A stretch of 64,000 nucleotides of DNA, taken from positions 496,001-560,000 of the forward strand of contig JAZKJV010008266.1 in assembly GCA_037367405.1 (NCBI GenBank), written 5' to 3'. Origin of the DNA: Ottelia alismoides (taxonomy: Eukaryota; Streptophyta; Magnoliopsida; Alismatales; Hydrocharitaceae). Of this stretch, positions 34,885 to 47,439 are shown piece by piece. Made by a program: the position numbers and the translations under genes. A model generated the notes under the pieces. That model was given only the letters and a program-made list of their open reading frames with translations. It was not told the DNA's origin and ran no database searches. Position 1 is the stretch's first letter; every line of letters starts with the position of its first letter.

Positions 34885-36016
34885 TTCGTGTTGTGTCCAC
34901 AATCAAATATAGAGAGAAAGTAGAAGAATGAGAAAAGAACCGGAGTACGACCAATGTAGACGCATCTCCTTGTGAAGCCCAACCAGTGTAGCTACGTCTC
35001 CACCAAGATGTGTGTGCTTTTTGATGAAAGCTTGGACCATTGTGGTCGTATTTGTATTTGGTGTCTTCTTGTCTGAACTGGCTTTGTAATGTTGCTTGCA
35101 CTGCATCAATCTTTTTGTGCCTCGATGGATATAGAATCTTTTCATTCCGTCCATTTATTTAAGGTCTTAAAAAAATTGTGCCAACAGATCCTTCCCTCAT
35201 CCGAAGAGATTATTGCAACCCAAATCTCTCCCGTCTTTAGATGTCCATGCCGCCAGATAAGGATAGAAACACACCACCAAGATGGATCCCCATTTGCAAC
35301 CCCATGCAAGTCGAGCTAAGTGCAAAGTGCATGTGTCCAAAATTGGTTCACTAATGAAGAGTTAAACGGATGACACCAAGTGTTCTACTTAGGCACTTTG
35401 AGTTGACTTCCCAAACATGGTCTCATGGAACCCAAAGATTTAAGTCAAAGACTTGAAGAGTCTAAATTCTAGTTCCTAACTAGGCTCCTCACAATGAGAA
35501 TTAAAGGCCATAATCAAGCTCCATCCTTTAGACTTTTTTCAATCTTTAGTTCTAGAAATCAAACATATTCTGAAGAATGTAATGCAAATGCAACCATATT
35601 TTTGTGAAGTAAATTTTTTGAATTTTACTCATTTTATGGATTTCAAAGATTTTGTAATTTATATGAATTTTAGACTTTGCATTTTTTATGGATTTTTCAA
35701 TTTTTATAAACATATTTTCATACAAAAATTTTACAAGATAAATTACCCATATTTTATTCAGATTAAATAACTAATGTATTTTACAAATTTTATATACAAG
35801 AATTATACAAGGATTAAATGAATTTTACACATATTTTAATAAATAGGATTCTAAAAATACATATTATAAATTAGGAATTTTAAATAGGGATTTTAGGCAT
35901 ATTTTACTTATTTCCAAGGATTTTATAAAAAGTTTAAATAAATAAATAGGTGGGTTTTAAATTAACTCTCACCCACTTTTTATGGATTTTATAGAAATAG
36001 AAAATACATAAAAGTA

Positions 36017-36052
36017 CGAGTTATGGACAAAAGTATATATACAATATATACG
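36017..36052 (-). other. conserved TATA-rich box, element C
   Basis: The minus strand reads GCGTATATATTGTATATATA followed by CTTTTGTCCATAACTC, closely matching the box of A at 22572. Confidence 0.5.
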
Positions 36053-36057
36053 CACCC

Positions 36058-36476
36058 GCCTATACTTAGCTAGTGTTATGTCCTCATAGCGTCAAAAGAG
36101 AAAAAGGAGGGCATAACTCGTGCTAAGTAAAAGTAGATGAAAAAGAATAAGAATAGAAGTCAATCAGCCCCCTTATACTTACGATCTGGTCATCGTAAGT
36201 ATGGTGGAACAAAAATGAGGTGACTGAGGAAGAGAATATACAACCGAAGGAACAAAAAAAGAAAGAAAAATGAAATCAACGAAATCACTCGGTCCCCCTA
36301 TACTTAGGATAAGACATCTTAAGTATAGAAAAGAGTGTGGCCAAAATTAAGGACCAGTGATTAGAGTAAAAGAAAGGATATACAACAGAAAAGTAAAAAT
36401 ATCAAAATCAAAGGCGAGAATCAACGGACAATCGGTCCCCCCTATATACTTAGGATATGGTATCCTAAGCATATAA
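36058..36476 (-). repeat. hairpin array of element C (four hairpins)
   Basis: The inverted repeats are at 36436-36476, 36294-36328, 36168-36206 and a long one at 36058-36130. Typical arms are TATACTTAGGAT and ATCCTAAG-type. On the element strand each right arm ends in AAGTATAGGGGG-like sequence. The first hairpin lies about 115 bp beyond the integrase end. Confidence 0.8.
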
Positions 36477-36591
36477 GATGAACAAAGAATGGGGACGATT
36501 GTGATCTACAAAGGATATACAATGTGTACTCCAAGAAAAATCGAAAAGCTTTATAGGTCTTTGTACAGGACGGAATGAAGTGAAAGAGTAG

Positions 36592-37806
36592 TCATGAATC
36601 CTGTACAAAGTAGGTCACTTCAACTCGATCTAGATGATCAATAGTCTCCATAAAGTTCTTTAGCATCTGCCCATTCACTACAAACGGATCTGCACTAGGT
36701 GACACATCTGGTATAGCAATACTACCATTGTCGTGCACCATTCTGACTATGTACGGTCCTTCCCACTTACTCTTCCATTTGCCAGAAAAAATTCGCAATA
36801 GTGCATTGAACAACCATACTTTCTGCCCAGGAACAAAGATCTTGTCTCCAATATGTCTATCATGCCATCTCTTCACTTTGTCCTTATAAATGAGGGTGTT
36901 CTCGTATGCCTGATTTTGAATCTCCACTAGCTCATTCAGATCTAGATTCCTCTTGGCTCCTGCTTTCTGCATTTCTAAGGAAATATCTCTGATGGCCCAT
37001 TCTGATTTGTGCATGATCTCTACGTGCAAATGGCATGGCTTCCCGTAAACTAATCTGAATGGTGAAGTACCAAAGGGAGTCTTATATGCAGTACAATATG
37101 CCCAAAGAACTTGGTCTAGAAGCTGTGACTAGTTCTTCCTATCCAGTCGTACTAATTTCTGAAGAATAGATTTCACCTCCCTATTTGAGACTTTAGCTAT
37201 GCTGTTCGTCTGCGGGTGGTAAGGAGAAGCTACTCTGTGATCAATGACATAGTTCTTCACTAGTTTTTTCACCTCCTTATTAATTAAACAACAACCCTCG
37301 TCTGAAATGAGAATACATGGAATACCGAACCACGAAATAATGTGTTCCTTCAGGAACCTGCACACTTTCTTCCTATCAGCAATTTGTACGGGTATAGCCT
37401 CCACCCATCTACTAACATAATCTATAGCGAGAAGAACGTACTCAAAGCCGTTACTGGAGGGAAATGGTCCCATAAAATCACCCCATGCATCAAATATTTC
37501 ACAAATGATAACAAGCCGCATAGGCATTGCGTCTCTAGCACCGACTGTCCCTATAACTCTCTGACAATCTGGGCAACTCTTCACAAATGTGCAAGCATCT
37601 CTAGTACGAGTCGACCACCAAAATCTACTCCGAAGTACCTTCTGCACTGTCCTCTTCCCCGAATGATGTCCTCCTGCCTCTAAGGAATGGCAAAGAGTGA
37701 GTACACTATTGTATTCCTTCTGAGGAAAACATTGCCTGAAGACACAATCCAGTCCCTCACAAAAAAGAATCAGATCCTCCCAATGGTAGTATCGTGCGAC
37801 GGACAC
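36592..37806 (-). pseudogene. integrase of Athila element C
   Basis: This is the longest frame in the window after B's: 37806-37129 (225 codons) contains the zinc region (LCHSLEAGGHHSGKRT, SCPDCQRV), core motifs DFMGPFPSSNGFEYVLLAID, WVEAIPVQIADRKKV, ISDEGCCLINKEVKKL and ASPYHPQTNSIAKVSNREVK. The second catalytic Asp (ISDEG) and the Glu of SNREVK are present, while DGG has become DEG. After a break, the frame 37029-36592 gives SEWAIRDISLEMQKAG, YKDKVKRWHDRHIG and LRIFSGKWKSKWEGPYI, the C-terminal domain. Confidence 0.92.
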
Positions 37807-38420
37807 TAGCCTATTGACTCGATCTTTCGACCAACCCTGTGGACTTTTCTATGTAATCAGAAAGTTCACTATGTCTGCGTACCATGAAAGTTCTGTAATT
37901 GCAAAGACGCTCTCGTCTGGAAATCTCTCTGCAATTTCTAGCGTGTACTCATCTGAAGGTTTATCTGTAGTCGGGAGAGGTGATCAACTACCACATTCTT
38001 TACCCCAGGCTTGTATCTAATATCTAAATCAAACTTCTGAAGTAAGAGAATCCATCAGAGAAGGCGTACTTTAGCATCCTTCTTCTCCATCAAAAATCTG
38101 ATAGTTGAATGATCGGTATAAACTGTGATTTTCGAGCCAAGAAGATATAATCTGAATTTGTCTAATGTGAATACCACTGTTAACATCTCTTTCTCTGTCA
38201 TTGTATAGTTGCATCGAGCATCATCTAAAGTGCGACTGGCATAGTGGATAGCAACTGGAATTCCGTTCCTCTTCTGTCCTAATACAACCCCGACCGTAAA
38301 ATCTGAAGCATCTGTCATGATCTCAAAGGGTAGACACCAATCAGGTGGCTGTAGGACAGCAACACTGATGATCATCTCTTTCAATGTGAGGAAGGCACTA
38401 AGACATTTCTCATCTAACAA
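37807..38420 (-). pseudogene. RNase H domain of element C
   Basis: The minus-strand frame 38420-38055 reads [59 protein letters not shown] and [18 protein letters not shown]. The catalytic Asp of MTDASD and the Glu of MTEKEM are intact. The tail to 37807, including a VVDHLSRL-like stretch near 37980, is in broken frames. Confidence 0.9.
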
Positions 38421-39392
38421 GAACTCGATGTCTTTGCCTAGTAGTTCAGTTAACGGTCAGGCAATCTTAGAGAAATCCTAGATGAACCATCGCTAAAAGC
38501 CGACATGCCCAAGAAAAGACCGTAACTGCTTGATGTTGGATGGTGGATCGAGGTGCTTGATGACATCCACCTTGGCTGGGTCAAACTCTAGGCCTCGCTT
38601 GGAGATGACATGCCCAACATGATCCTGTTTGTAACTATAAAATGGCTCTTTTTCCAAGACAAAATGAGATCTGCTCACAAAATTTTTGAAGAACCTAGTC
38701 TAGGTGCGCTAAACAATTGTCAAAGGACTCACCGTAGACCAAAAAATCATCCATAAAGACCTCGAGAAAATCACTGATCATGTCCGCAAAGATGGCCAGC
38801 ATGCACTTCTGGAATTTAGCAGGAGCATTGCATAATCCAAGGGCATCCTTCTAAAAGCATACGTGCTGAAAGGACATGTGAAGGTGGTCTTCTCCTAATT
38901 TTTAGGAGCAATTGTAACATGATTGTATCCGGTGTAACCGTCTAAGAAGCAATACTCCTTCCCTGCCAACCTCTCTATGACTTGGTCTATAAAAGGCAAC
39001 GGAAAGTGGTCCTTCTTCCTCGCGACGTTCAATTTCCTGTAATCAACACACACCCTCCACGACGTGGTTACTCTTTTTGGAATCTCCTATCCACTCATTC
39101 TTAACCATCTGAATTTCAGGACAACATGTAATAGGCTAACCCATTTAGAGTTGGAGATGGGATAAATAAACCCTGCGTCTCACCATTTCGTGATCTCTTT
39201 CTTGACAACATTTTGTATGATGGGATTCAGCCTATGCTGAAACTCTCTGGAAGGATCGCTGTAATGATCAAGATAGATATGGTGAGAACACAAAGCATGA
39301 TCTATCCTGCAGATATCGGATACAGTCCACCCAATAGCCTTGCAGTTTCTTTCAAGAATTTCCATCAGATGGGATTCTTGCTCTTCGGTCAA
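38421..39392 (-). pseudogene. reverse transcriptase of Athila element C
   Basis: Pieces in order on the minus strand: EEQESHLMEILERNCKAIGW and EFQHRLNPIIQNVVKKEITK (frame 39392-39180), YPISNSKWVS, KDHFPLPFIDQVIERLAGKE, then CPFSTYAFRRMP, the active site FLEVFMDDFLVYGES at about 38735-38775 with both Asp residues, and HVGHVISKRGLEFDPAKVDV with LRSFLGHVGF (frame 38678-38493). Frameshifts occur near 38880 and 38690, and several stops are present. Confidence 0.9.
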
Positions 39393-39816
39393 ATATGCGC
39401 TGATAATGACCCAATTTGTCGATGTGGACCCGCAAGGAAAGCATATTTCATGTTCGGTGGCAAGGTCTTCAGTTCGGGTAAGGTAAGATCTTGTTCTGTT
39501 ATAACAACATCTGTACTTGTAAGGGGATCTGTGCTGGTGATAGATGTGTTTGTATTATGGTTATTTACCATCTCAATTTGTTCTAGAGTTGGACTACAGA
39601 AGACATGTAGAACATCATCCAACTCGCTACTGTGCTCATAGTCAGAATGACTAGAAGAAAATAACTCAGCTAAATGAAAATTGGTCTCTAAATCGTCTGA
39701 GGTGGAGGAATCGTATAAATTTTCTGATCTGAAATGTATGCAATAAATCATCCATTCTCTGCTCTTTGTGATCATCACCATCCACGCTATCTCTATATGT
39801 GGAGGACTCATGCGCT
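39393..39816 (-). other. acidic protease-RT spacer of element C
   Basis: The minus-strand frame 39811-39389 has SSTSDDLETNFHLAELFSSS and ends LKTLPPNMKYAFLAGPHRQI, leading into RT. It is the equivalent of the spacers in A and B. Confidence 0.7.
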
Positions 39817-40400
39817 CTAGGTGGAGGAATCATGTACCTTTTCTCCCTCAGTACGAAAAGATACCTTCCCTGTATCATAACCGAAGAGGGCCTTCGCGGT
39901 CTCCAAGAAAGGCCTCCCAAGAATGATTGGGGTAAGGTATAACTGTAAAGGGCAATCCATGCCCAGAACAGTAAAGTCCACTAGGAATTGCAGACCTTGT
40001 ACGATCATGATAACGTTCCTCAAAATGCCCCTATGTCCCTTTACATATCTATCATCAAACTAAAGGATCGAGCGGGATTTGTAAAGTGGACCTAAATTGA
40101 GCTTGTCGAGTAAACAAGAAGGTAAGAGATTGATAGAGGAAATCGTTATCTAATAGAGTGCGATCAAATATGACTTTTGAAATCTCGCATTTGACATAAT
40201 GTGCTCCTGAGTCCTTCTTCTTCTTCAATTATCTATTCTAAATAACGCATGAGGTGGCCTTGGTCAAGATATGCTTCTCTGTACGTGTTTTCTTCTTCCT
40301 ACGCATTGTAAATCTATTCTTCAGTTGTTGCTTGAGCGTCGGGAAGTGATCCAAGGCATCATGGAGTGGAATCTTCATAAAGATGTGATATTTTAGTAAT
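39817..40400 (-). pseudogene. aspartic protease of Athila element C
   Basis: The minus-strand frame 40023-39817 reads LQFLVDFTVLGMDCPLQLYL and TPIILGRPFLETAKALFGYD. Upstream, FDRTLLDN is readable near 40160, after which an indel shifts the frame to SSINLLPSCLLDKLNLG. The domain is therefore broken at the active site. Near 40370-40270 the entry segment (MKIPLHDALDHFPTLKQQLK) is present. Confidence 0.85.
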
Positions 40401-40810
40401 CAATCAGTCTCTGGAGTGACATCATTATTTTTGGTTTTTTCTTTCCTTTTCCATACAAAGCATCGGGAAAAGGAACAAGCTCAGGTACAATAAAATCTTT
40501 TTTATATTAAAACAAGGGTCATCTTGTATATTGAGATTCTCAGAATTATCTGCAAAACTCTCTAACACAGGAAAAGAAACATCAGCTTCGGGAGTGTCTG
40601 CATGTTTTGGCGTAGTATCATCGTCTCATTCGCCTAAGTCCATGTCAATTGTCTCGGCATCGCTCCCTTATCCTCGATCGTCAAGCTGTTGATCCTCATT
40701 ATCGTTGCAATCCTCCTCCTCAGCATCAGCATGTGTATCGTGGTTCAGCTCTCGCTTCTCATCTTGTGCCCTCTACTCTTCCCGATCAGGTGCTTGTGGT
40801 GATCTACCGC
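40401..40810 (-). other. gag-protease spacer of element C, cut by element D
   Basis: The minus strand is rich in codons for Asp, Glu and His (GAT, GAG, CAT runs near 40640-40740), as in a low-complexity linker. It ends at 40811 where the LTR of element D begins. The rest of gag should lie to the right of this window. Confidence 0.55.
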
Positions 40811-42381
40811 TAATGAATCTCCATTTCATCACCTTTATTCTATCATTTTGGCCTTAAAACCCCTAGCTAATGCATGTAAATAGCATTAATTTGTGCATAA
40901 TAGCATTCACTTTTTATTGATTTTTTATATATAAAATAAGGTTTTTAATACCAAAATTATAGAATAAAGAGAAGAAAAGAAAAAGGAATAAAATATTGAA
41001 AATATTTTATGACCCTAAACCCCGAGACCAAGTCAAGAATTGCGTTGGTCGACAAGGAACAAAATAGGGGGAGATATGGGCCAAAAATAGAATAAAAACC
41101 CAATTCTTTTATTCATTATTCATGCATTTTTGACATCTATTTTATTCTTTATTATTTAATAATCAAATGAAGAAACTTTGAACATAAAAGGTATATATAA
41201 TAATGTAATAAAATTGAGTTTATAAAAAAATAATATATAGTGTTCATTTTATGCACAAAATAAAAAGCCAAAAATCCAACTTCAAAGACCCATATATTTC
41301 AAAGAAAACTCAAAAGAATATCAAAATCACTCTAATATAACTTTTAACAAGCTATTTAATGGTGGTGGTTTTATATTTTTTGGAGTTACTGTGTGAAAGT
41401 TAGGTTTTTGACTCCTATTGTATAGTAGACCTGATTGAAATATTCAATTTATTCATTTCTCATTATTTTTACAAATTAATGTTTTTATAATTTTGTAAAT
41501 ATTATTCATAACACATGTGCATATTAAAAACAAAATAAAACCAAAAGGAAAATGTAAAATAAACTAAGTCTATGAGAATACATAGACAAAATACCTATGT
41601 CATATATGTATATAAATAAAAATGTATTTTATTATTTTATTTCCTTAATCTTTATATTTTTATAATATTGTAAACATTATTCATATTCTATTAAAAATAT
41701 AAAACCAAATTAAAATCCAATAAAATACATTCAAATAAAAAGATGTATATAATACATAGGTAAAATACATATAAATATACCTATCAAATATACATATCTA
41801 CTTATTTAAGTATACAAATAACATCATAAAAATAAAATAAAAATATATTTATACTCATAAAAATAAGTGGTAAATATATAAAATAAAAGAATAAAATAAA
41901 ATATAAAAAATAAAAATAAAAATGTATAAAATATATGTAAATATACCTATAAATACACTATTAAAAATTAACTACTAATAAATAAAGCCAAAAAATAAAT
42001 ACAAATCATAATAAAATACTACATTAAATAATAAACATTTTTTTATTTTATACATAAAAATTAATAAAATTGTTTACTATTTATAAATAATTATTTTCAA
42101 ATAAATTTGCAATTTTGTCTTTTAGTGGCATGAGATGGACCAATGGCAGGACGAGGACCGTTGACCTCAGGTCAACTATCCGTTCAGAAGACCTGGCACG
42201 TCAGAACTATCAAATCCCATATTCCCTCAATTTTTCCCGATTGAGTCGTCTATCCATTACTGTCGCTTCCTTCATGACAAATGATTCCTGATCATTGTAC
42301 ATCCACACCAGCCTCTTGAAACTCTTGTACATAGCTTGTACATCGTCCATTTCCCCGGTCAAATAAGGGTGCCCATAATGT

Positions 42382-42390
42382 TCATAAATA
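42382..42390 (+). promoter_or_regulatory. candidate TATA box of element D 5' LTR
   Basis: TCATAAATA lies where the 3' LTR has TTTATAAATA (63030-63039). The 3' copy is the better box. Confidence 0.4.
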
Positions 42391-42570
42391 ATCCAGCTCC
42401 TTCCTCCATGCAATTTTGATCCATTCCTAGAGTCCTAAACCACTCCACTCCGGCCTAGCATGCATCCTCGTGACTGGGGAAGGTCCCCTGGAGCTTGGAG
42501 GGGGTTGAAGGATGAAGGGGATGCACCCACGGCGGCACTCCGATGGCCATTCTGCTCCCTGGCCAATACC

Positions 42571-42580
42571 CAGGTACGAG
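42571..42580 (+). promoter_or_regulatory. candidate 5' splice site in element D 5' LTR
   Basis: CAG followed by GTACGAG lies about 185 bp after the TATA box and is kept unchanged in the 3' LTR at 63212-63221. Confidence 0.35.
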
Positions 42581-44741
42581 CTGCGCCTTTTATTTATTTA
42601 GTTATATTTTCATTCGTGGTTTCGATTTATGCATTTGGATTAGCCTTTAGCCTGTAGGATTAGCGTAGTTTACCCATTTCGTAGTTCGCTGGAGCTCCGC
42701 TCTAGCGAACATTTCATCGTGCCTCGCGTGTTTTCCGATAACTAGTCCACCCTCATTCCCTTCCCCATCCGTTTCTCCATCTCCCAGCTACCCTTGACCA
42801 ACAGGAACCCATGTGGTTCCGCGAATCGATGCTCACCCTCCACCCATCACCGGAGCATCGTCGTCCATCCTCATTCTCAGGAAAAGCAGCTTCATCTTGG
42901 GTTGAGGTCAAAGCCCTCAAGCCATTCGTTCTTTTTGTGCAAGGAACGCGCTCGAGGGAGCCCTCCTGTGCTCATATTGACCTGACACAAGGTTCCTGGA
43001 GGTGCCTTTCTTTCCCAAGCTCATCTGACATCTCCGGACCTCGGCGCCTAGTTGAGCACATCAGCAGCTGCCTAATGCCTCCCCGGACGTGTAGACAACA
43101 TCGCCATAGCCTAAGACCACCGAAGGAAGGAGGACACCCCGATCGAAGGAAGGGAAGCCATCTGTTCTTCCATGTTCTTAGAAGAGAGCAGCATCCGTCC
43201 GATCTAGGAAGGAGCTCTAGATCAAGCCAGCGTCGTCCGATCGAGACGCCCCCTTCACCGTAGATCTCAGCCGTGAGATCTAATCATCACCGCAGGATCG
43301 CGAACCGTCATCGGGCCACCAGTGAGTGACACGTGGATAAGTGGCTAAATCTCCATCGTCCGCCCAAACGCATATATGGGGTAAATTGCACATCTTAGCC
43401 CCATATTTTTATATTTATTATTTAGCCTTGTAAAAAAATAAGTCATTTAAAATAAAGTGGACATTTTGCATTTGACCCCCTATATTTATTTAAATTGCAT
43501 TTGGGTCCAGTCCACGTCACCTCATGTGTCATCCCACATGAGGTGGTGAAATTGCAGGTATACCCCTACGAATTTTTGTATTTCTAAAAAGTCTAATAAA
43601 ATGAAATTAACGTTGTATATTTTTGTGAAAATTGTTGGAAGGCCCTTGGATTTTATTGTATTTACATTTAGGTCCCTCCCAGGATGTGTCATGTGTAGTC
43701 CCACGTGATGGATAAATTGCATAGATGCCCTGGAAGATTTTGTAATTGTTAAAAGATCTTTAAAAATTAAATAAATGTGGTTTTCTTCAGGTACTTTTGC
43801 ATCTGTACACCTAAAGATTACTTTTATTGCATTTATGCCCCTGTCAGGCCATTGAATTTTGTATGTTTTATCCATTTATTAAAAATACATATAGAGCTCG
43901 TAAAAATTCACAAAAATAGAGTTAGATGCATTTTGCCATGTATTTTCATGCCATACATTTGGTTGGCCCTTTTGAGCATTTAATGAATTATTAAAAATTA
44001 AAAAGAGCCTAATTATTCCCTATTTATCATATAAAATACCAAAAAAATATTAAAATGTCTCTAAAAATTCCAAATATATATAGTATATTTTGACCTATTT
44101 TAATTATAGACCAAAATCACTAAAAATTGAAAAACAAAAAGCCTAAAAATTGAAAAACCCCAAAATCTCTTATGAAAATCTAAAAAATCCTTTAAAAATC
44201 CAAAAATATATCTTTTCTATTTTTTATTTTATTTATGTAAATTTTCATATATTAAAATTGATTTGGGTAATTTTTAGGCTCTTTTACTATGTTTAAAAAT
44301 GAAATCAATTTCAGGTATTTAAGTACTCCATTATTTGGGATATTTTTAACTTTAAAAATACATAAAAATTAGCAAAAATTTTGGGAAAAATACAAAAAAA
44401 ACATTAGAAAAATATTTAAAAAACCAAAACAAGTTATTTTCTGAATTTTGTCTATTTTTTATAGTATTTATAAATATAATAATATTCATTGTATATATAA
44501 AGCCTTATATAGGCTATATAGTTTGTACAAAATAAAAATAATAAAAAATATATAAATAAAATTAAAATATAAAAATCGGAAAATTAAAAATCAAAATATA
44601 AAAATAATATATATATATATAAAGTTAAAAACCTACAAAAATAATAAATGGATGGGAGATAAAAGACAGAATTTTTGTGCATTTTTCTGCCCTCCTTCTA
44701 CCGTTTGCTCCCAGTGCTCGACCTCTACACATACTCATATG

Positions 44742-44746
44742 CTATA
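44742..44746. repeat. target site duplication of copia E, left copy
   Basis: CTATA here and at 55441-55445 flanks the copia element exactly at its LTR ends. Confidence 0.9.
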
Positions 44747-45230
44747 TGAAGGATATGTGGAAAATACTCAAGTGCATCGAATGCGATCGGGAGCGACTAG
44801 TCGCACTAGTCTCTCCGGGCAGCGGAAATTAAAAAATTTTTATGTGACGAAACCACATGATCCAAGAACACTTCTTGGATCATTTCATCTAAACAACAAA
44901 CAAGTAATAGTATTACCTCTTGAAGCGTGGTTGCGATCGAGTCTCTCTATAAAGAGACCCCTTGTCTCAAGTCCGATCCGATAGAGGAGACGCTTGCGAG
45001 TGCGTTGATGAGACACGTGCTCCTCGCAATCCATGTTGATGATCCAAGCGACAGATCTCCTGATATCGTCACACGAGATCCAACATCTTCTTCACGAGTG
45101 AGAGGTACAGAAGGAGATGGAGATCCACGAGTAGATGATCCGGTACATAACGACGATGCTGTGTCGATGACGACTCTCACAATGGCTCCATGGTGGACGG
45201 CCATTATAAGAGAGGGAGGCTTGGCGTGTG

Positions 45231-45268
<38 letters not shown>

Positions 45269-47383
45269 ATTCATTTTTGTGTATCTTGAATAGCAAGGGG
45301 TGCCTCTTCTTATATAGGGTCTTGGGAGTCCATGGATCCCAATCCATGGACAACACACAATCAATGGTTGAGATTGATTTGTGTTTCTTTCAATGGCTAA
45401 GATGTTGTTGTAAAAACACAACTACTAATGATTTAATTTAAACTAATTTTCATTGATAAATCAACAAAATTAATTTCAAATTAAATCATCTTTGATCAGA
45501 GAAAAGATAACGAAGAGAATAAACCAATCTCCTCAAAAGAGGGGACGGCTACTCTTCTCCTCATGGAGAGTTGTAGCCGTCCACTTTTCTTTGGTGGACT
45601 TGGTCCATCTCTTCTAATTATCATGAGATCTCATTATCTCATGATATATATCATCATCTCTTATCGACAATATTTTCACCAAAAAATAATTCCAAATTAT
45701 CTTATGGAAAATATCAACCAAGCCATTAAAATTATGTGAATCTCATTCACAACCCAAAACTAAATATAATTATATTTTCAATTAATCATTCAATATGAAT
45801 CCAATTCATATTAACAATTAATCAATAAATATAAATCACAATATGCTCTCTTTAATATATTATAAATCACATTTATAATATATATGATTAATATTGATAG
45901 TGCTATCCACATTATTCATATCCATGACAATTAAATCACACTTAATCATCTTGGATCTCTATTCTCATGTGTCCAAATAACATGAATCACATTCACATTA
46001 TTTACATCTTTGATAATTAAATCACATTTAGTTATATCAGATAACTCTCCTTATAATATGTATCAAATTCATATTATCTGTGATAATTAAATCACATTTA
46101 ATTATCAATTTTCTCAATGCTCGGATACATATATCAACAATGAAATTATCCATGAACTCTTTCAAGGATAATGCGCTTTCTCCGCAGATACTTGGAGATA
46201 AGGACAGGGCGATTGTATTGTTCCACGTATAGTGACTTGGATATTGAGATCACATCTCAAATCGAGATCTCGGGCCTCCCATAGATTCTTGATTAAATCA
46301 AGACCGCAAATTTAATCTTCTCATTGCATCTGAATCACATTCAGATCAGTCCAACATTTGAACCAAGATCAGATTATTTCCCTACTGAGAGGAGTCACTA
46401 AAATCCAGACCCGTTTCATCACTCCCTAGGAATGGAAGCGTCATGATTATACAATTGTTTATGATCACATCACCCTCAGGTATTCCCAATACCTGTACAT
46501 CCTACATACTGGAAGACTAAGAATAAACCCGAAGTATTAGATCAACTTTATACTGTCTACTTCAGGGTTTTATCATTAAGTTTCTCATTTGATCATTGGG
46601 AGTTGGTATCGATCATATACTTTCCATAAGCATATATCATACCTAGGTCTTGATCATATACTTTACAAAAGTATATATCAAACCTACAAATTCAATCAAG
46701 CTTCCAAAGCAAGATGACCGTGCGCGGAATTTGATCCTTCCCTATATCTCATGAGTGAGCTCATGTCTTCCAGTTCAGTAATAAACATGTATGATCCCTT
46801 TGAGAGATCGTATTACTCATATGAACTTGCATGCACACCAACACGTCGATGTATAGACCTTTGTTAGGTCATCAACCTATTGGTCTGCCAAATGTACATA
46901 CTCACACATATAGTAACACATATGTCTCTGGTCAGAGGATGCGTGCCTGTATCGTGACAGCATACGATATAGGACTTTGGTTATCTCGATCTCATTAAAT
47001 CAACTCTTTGACTTAACTAATCTGACACCTTCGAATCTCTATTCCTATGCAGAGGACCTGCATCAAGAGGACGGTCAGATATCAGCCTATGTGAGAAAGG
47101 ATTGCCAGCTCCTGCTCAGGCTGGAGATCATCTCTTAACAATCATTTGATGGTACTTGATGAGTCCTCAATCTAACTCTTTAGATATTCATCCAAGCACC
47201 AGCCTCTATGATTCAATAATTGAATCAACAGCTGTATGATCATTAAGATAGCCATGGTACATAACCCTAATTGTACTAAGGGGCCTATTATGCAAATTAG
47301 TTATTCTTCATTTCAGATCAAGGAATGATATTTGCAATAACTTTTATTGCATAATGGTTCGTTGTGGGCTCGCATGTCCAACA
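44747..47383 (-). mobile_element. 3' LTR of copia E
   Basis: This matches 52805-55440 throughout. Notable contents: a GA microsatellite, a coding-like stretch shared by both LTRs (no known protein), and many AATCACATTTAATTAT-like repeats (45730-46120). The terminal CA on the minus strand is present here but mutated in the 5' LTR (near 52805). Confidence 0.92.
45232..45266. repeat. (GA)n microsatellite in copia E 3' LTR
   Basis: A GA run of about 17 units after GTGTGGAGAAA. The corresponding place in the 5' LTR (53311-53326) has only about four units with one interruption. Confidence 0.9.
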
Positions 47384-47400
47384 ATCTCCCACTAGCCCAA
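47384..47400 (-). promoter_or_regulatory. polypurine tract of copia E
   Basis: The minus strand reads TTGGGCTAGTGGGAGAT directly before the LTR start TGTTGGACA, a typical copia arrangement. Confidence 0.85.
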
Positions 47401-47439
47401 AGAGCCACTAATGGGCTAATCAATTAAACCCACACTCAT

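Larger units (their letters stand above)
34471..36591 (-). other. 3' untranslated region of element C
   Basis: In element order it holds a hairpin array (36476-36058), a TATA-rich box (36052-36017), an AT-rich segment (35560-36000), a block at 35200-35330 shared with the other elements, and the LRREYP block (34884-34844). A minus-strand frame covering 35101-34712 includes that block but shows no known domain. Confidence 0.65.
40811..44746 (+). mobile_element. 5' LTR of element D, first part (split by copia E)
   Basis: The sequence from TAATGAATCTCCATTTCATC runs parallel to the D 3' LTR (61468-64000) over the whole visible 2.5 kb and to the B 3' LTR on the other strand. The first dinucleotide is TA instead of TG. 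Layout: AT-rich U3, GC-rich island (42120-43380), then AT-rich sequence. At 44746 copia E is inserted; the LTR resumes at 55446 and ends at 55625, giving 4.1 kb in all. The frames at 42811-43263 and similar ones are within the LTR and are not genes. Confidence 0.85.

Noticed and set aside
42811..43263. 150-codon ORF on the + strand
   Set aside because: It is inside the GC-rich island of D's 5' LTR. The matching part of the 3' LTR (63440-63897) does not keep the frame, so coding is not supported.
44927..45289. 120-codon ORF with many Asp/Arg/Ser codons, present in both copia E LTRs
   Set aside because: It is repeated at 53005 only because both are LTR copies. The frame is broken in the second copy and no domain is seen.
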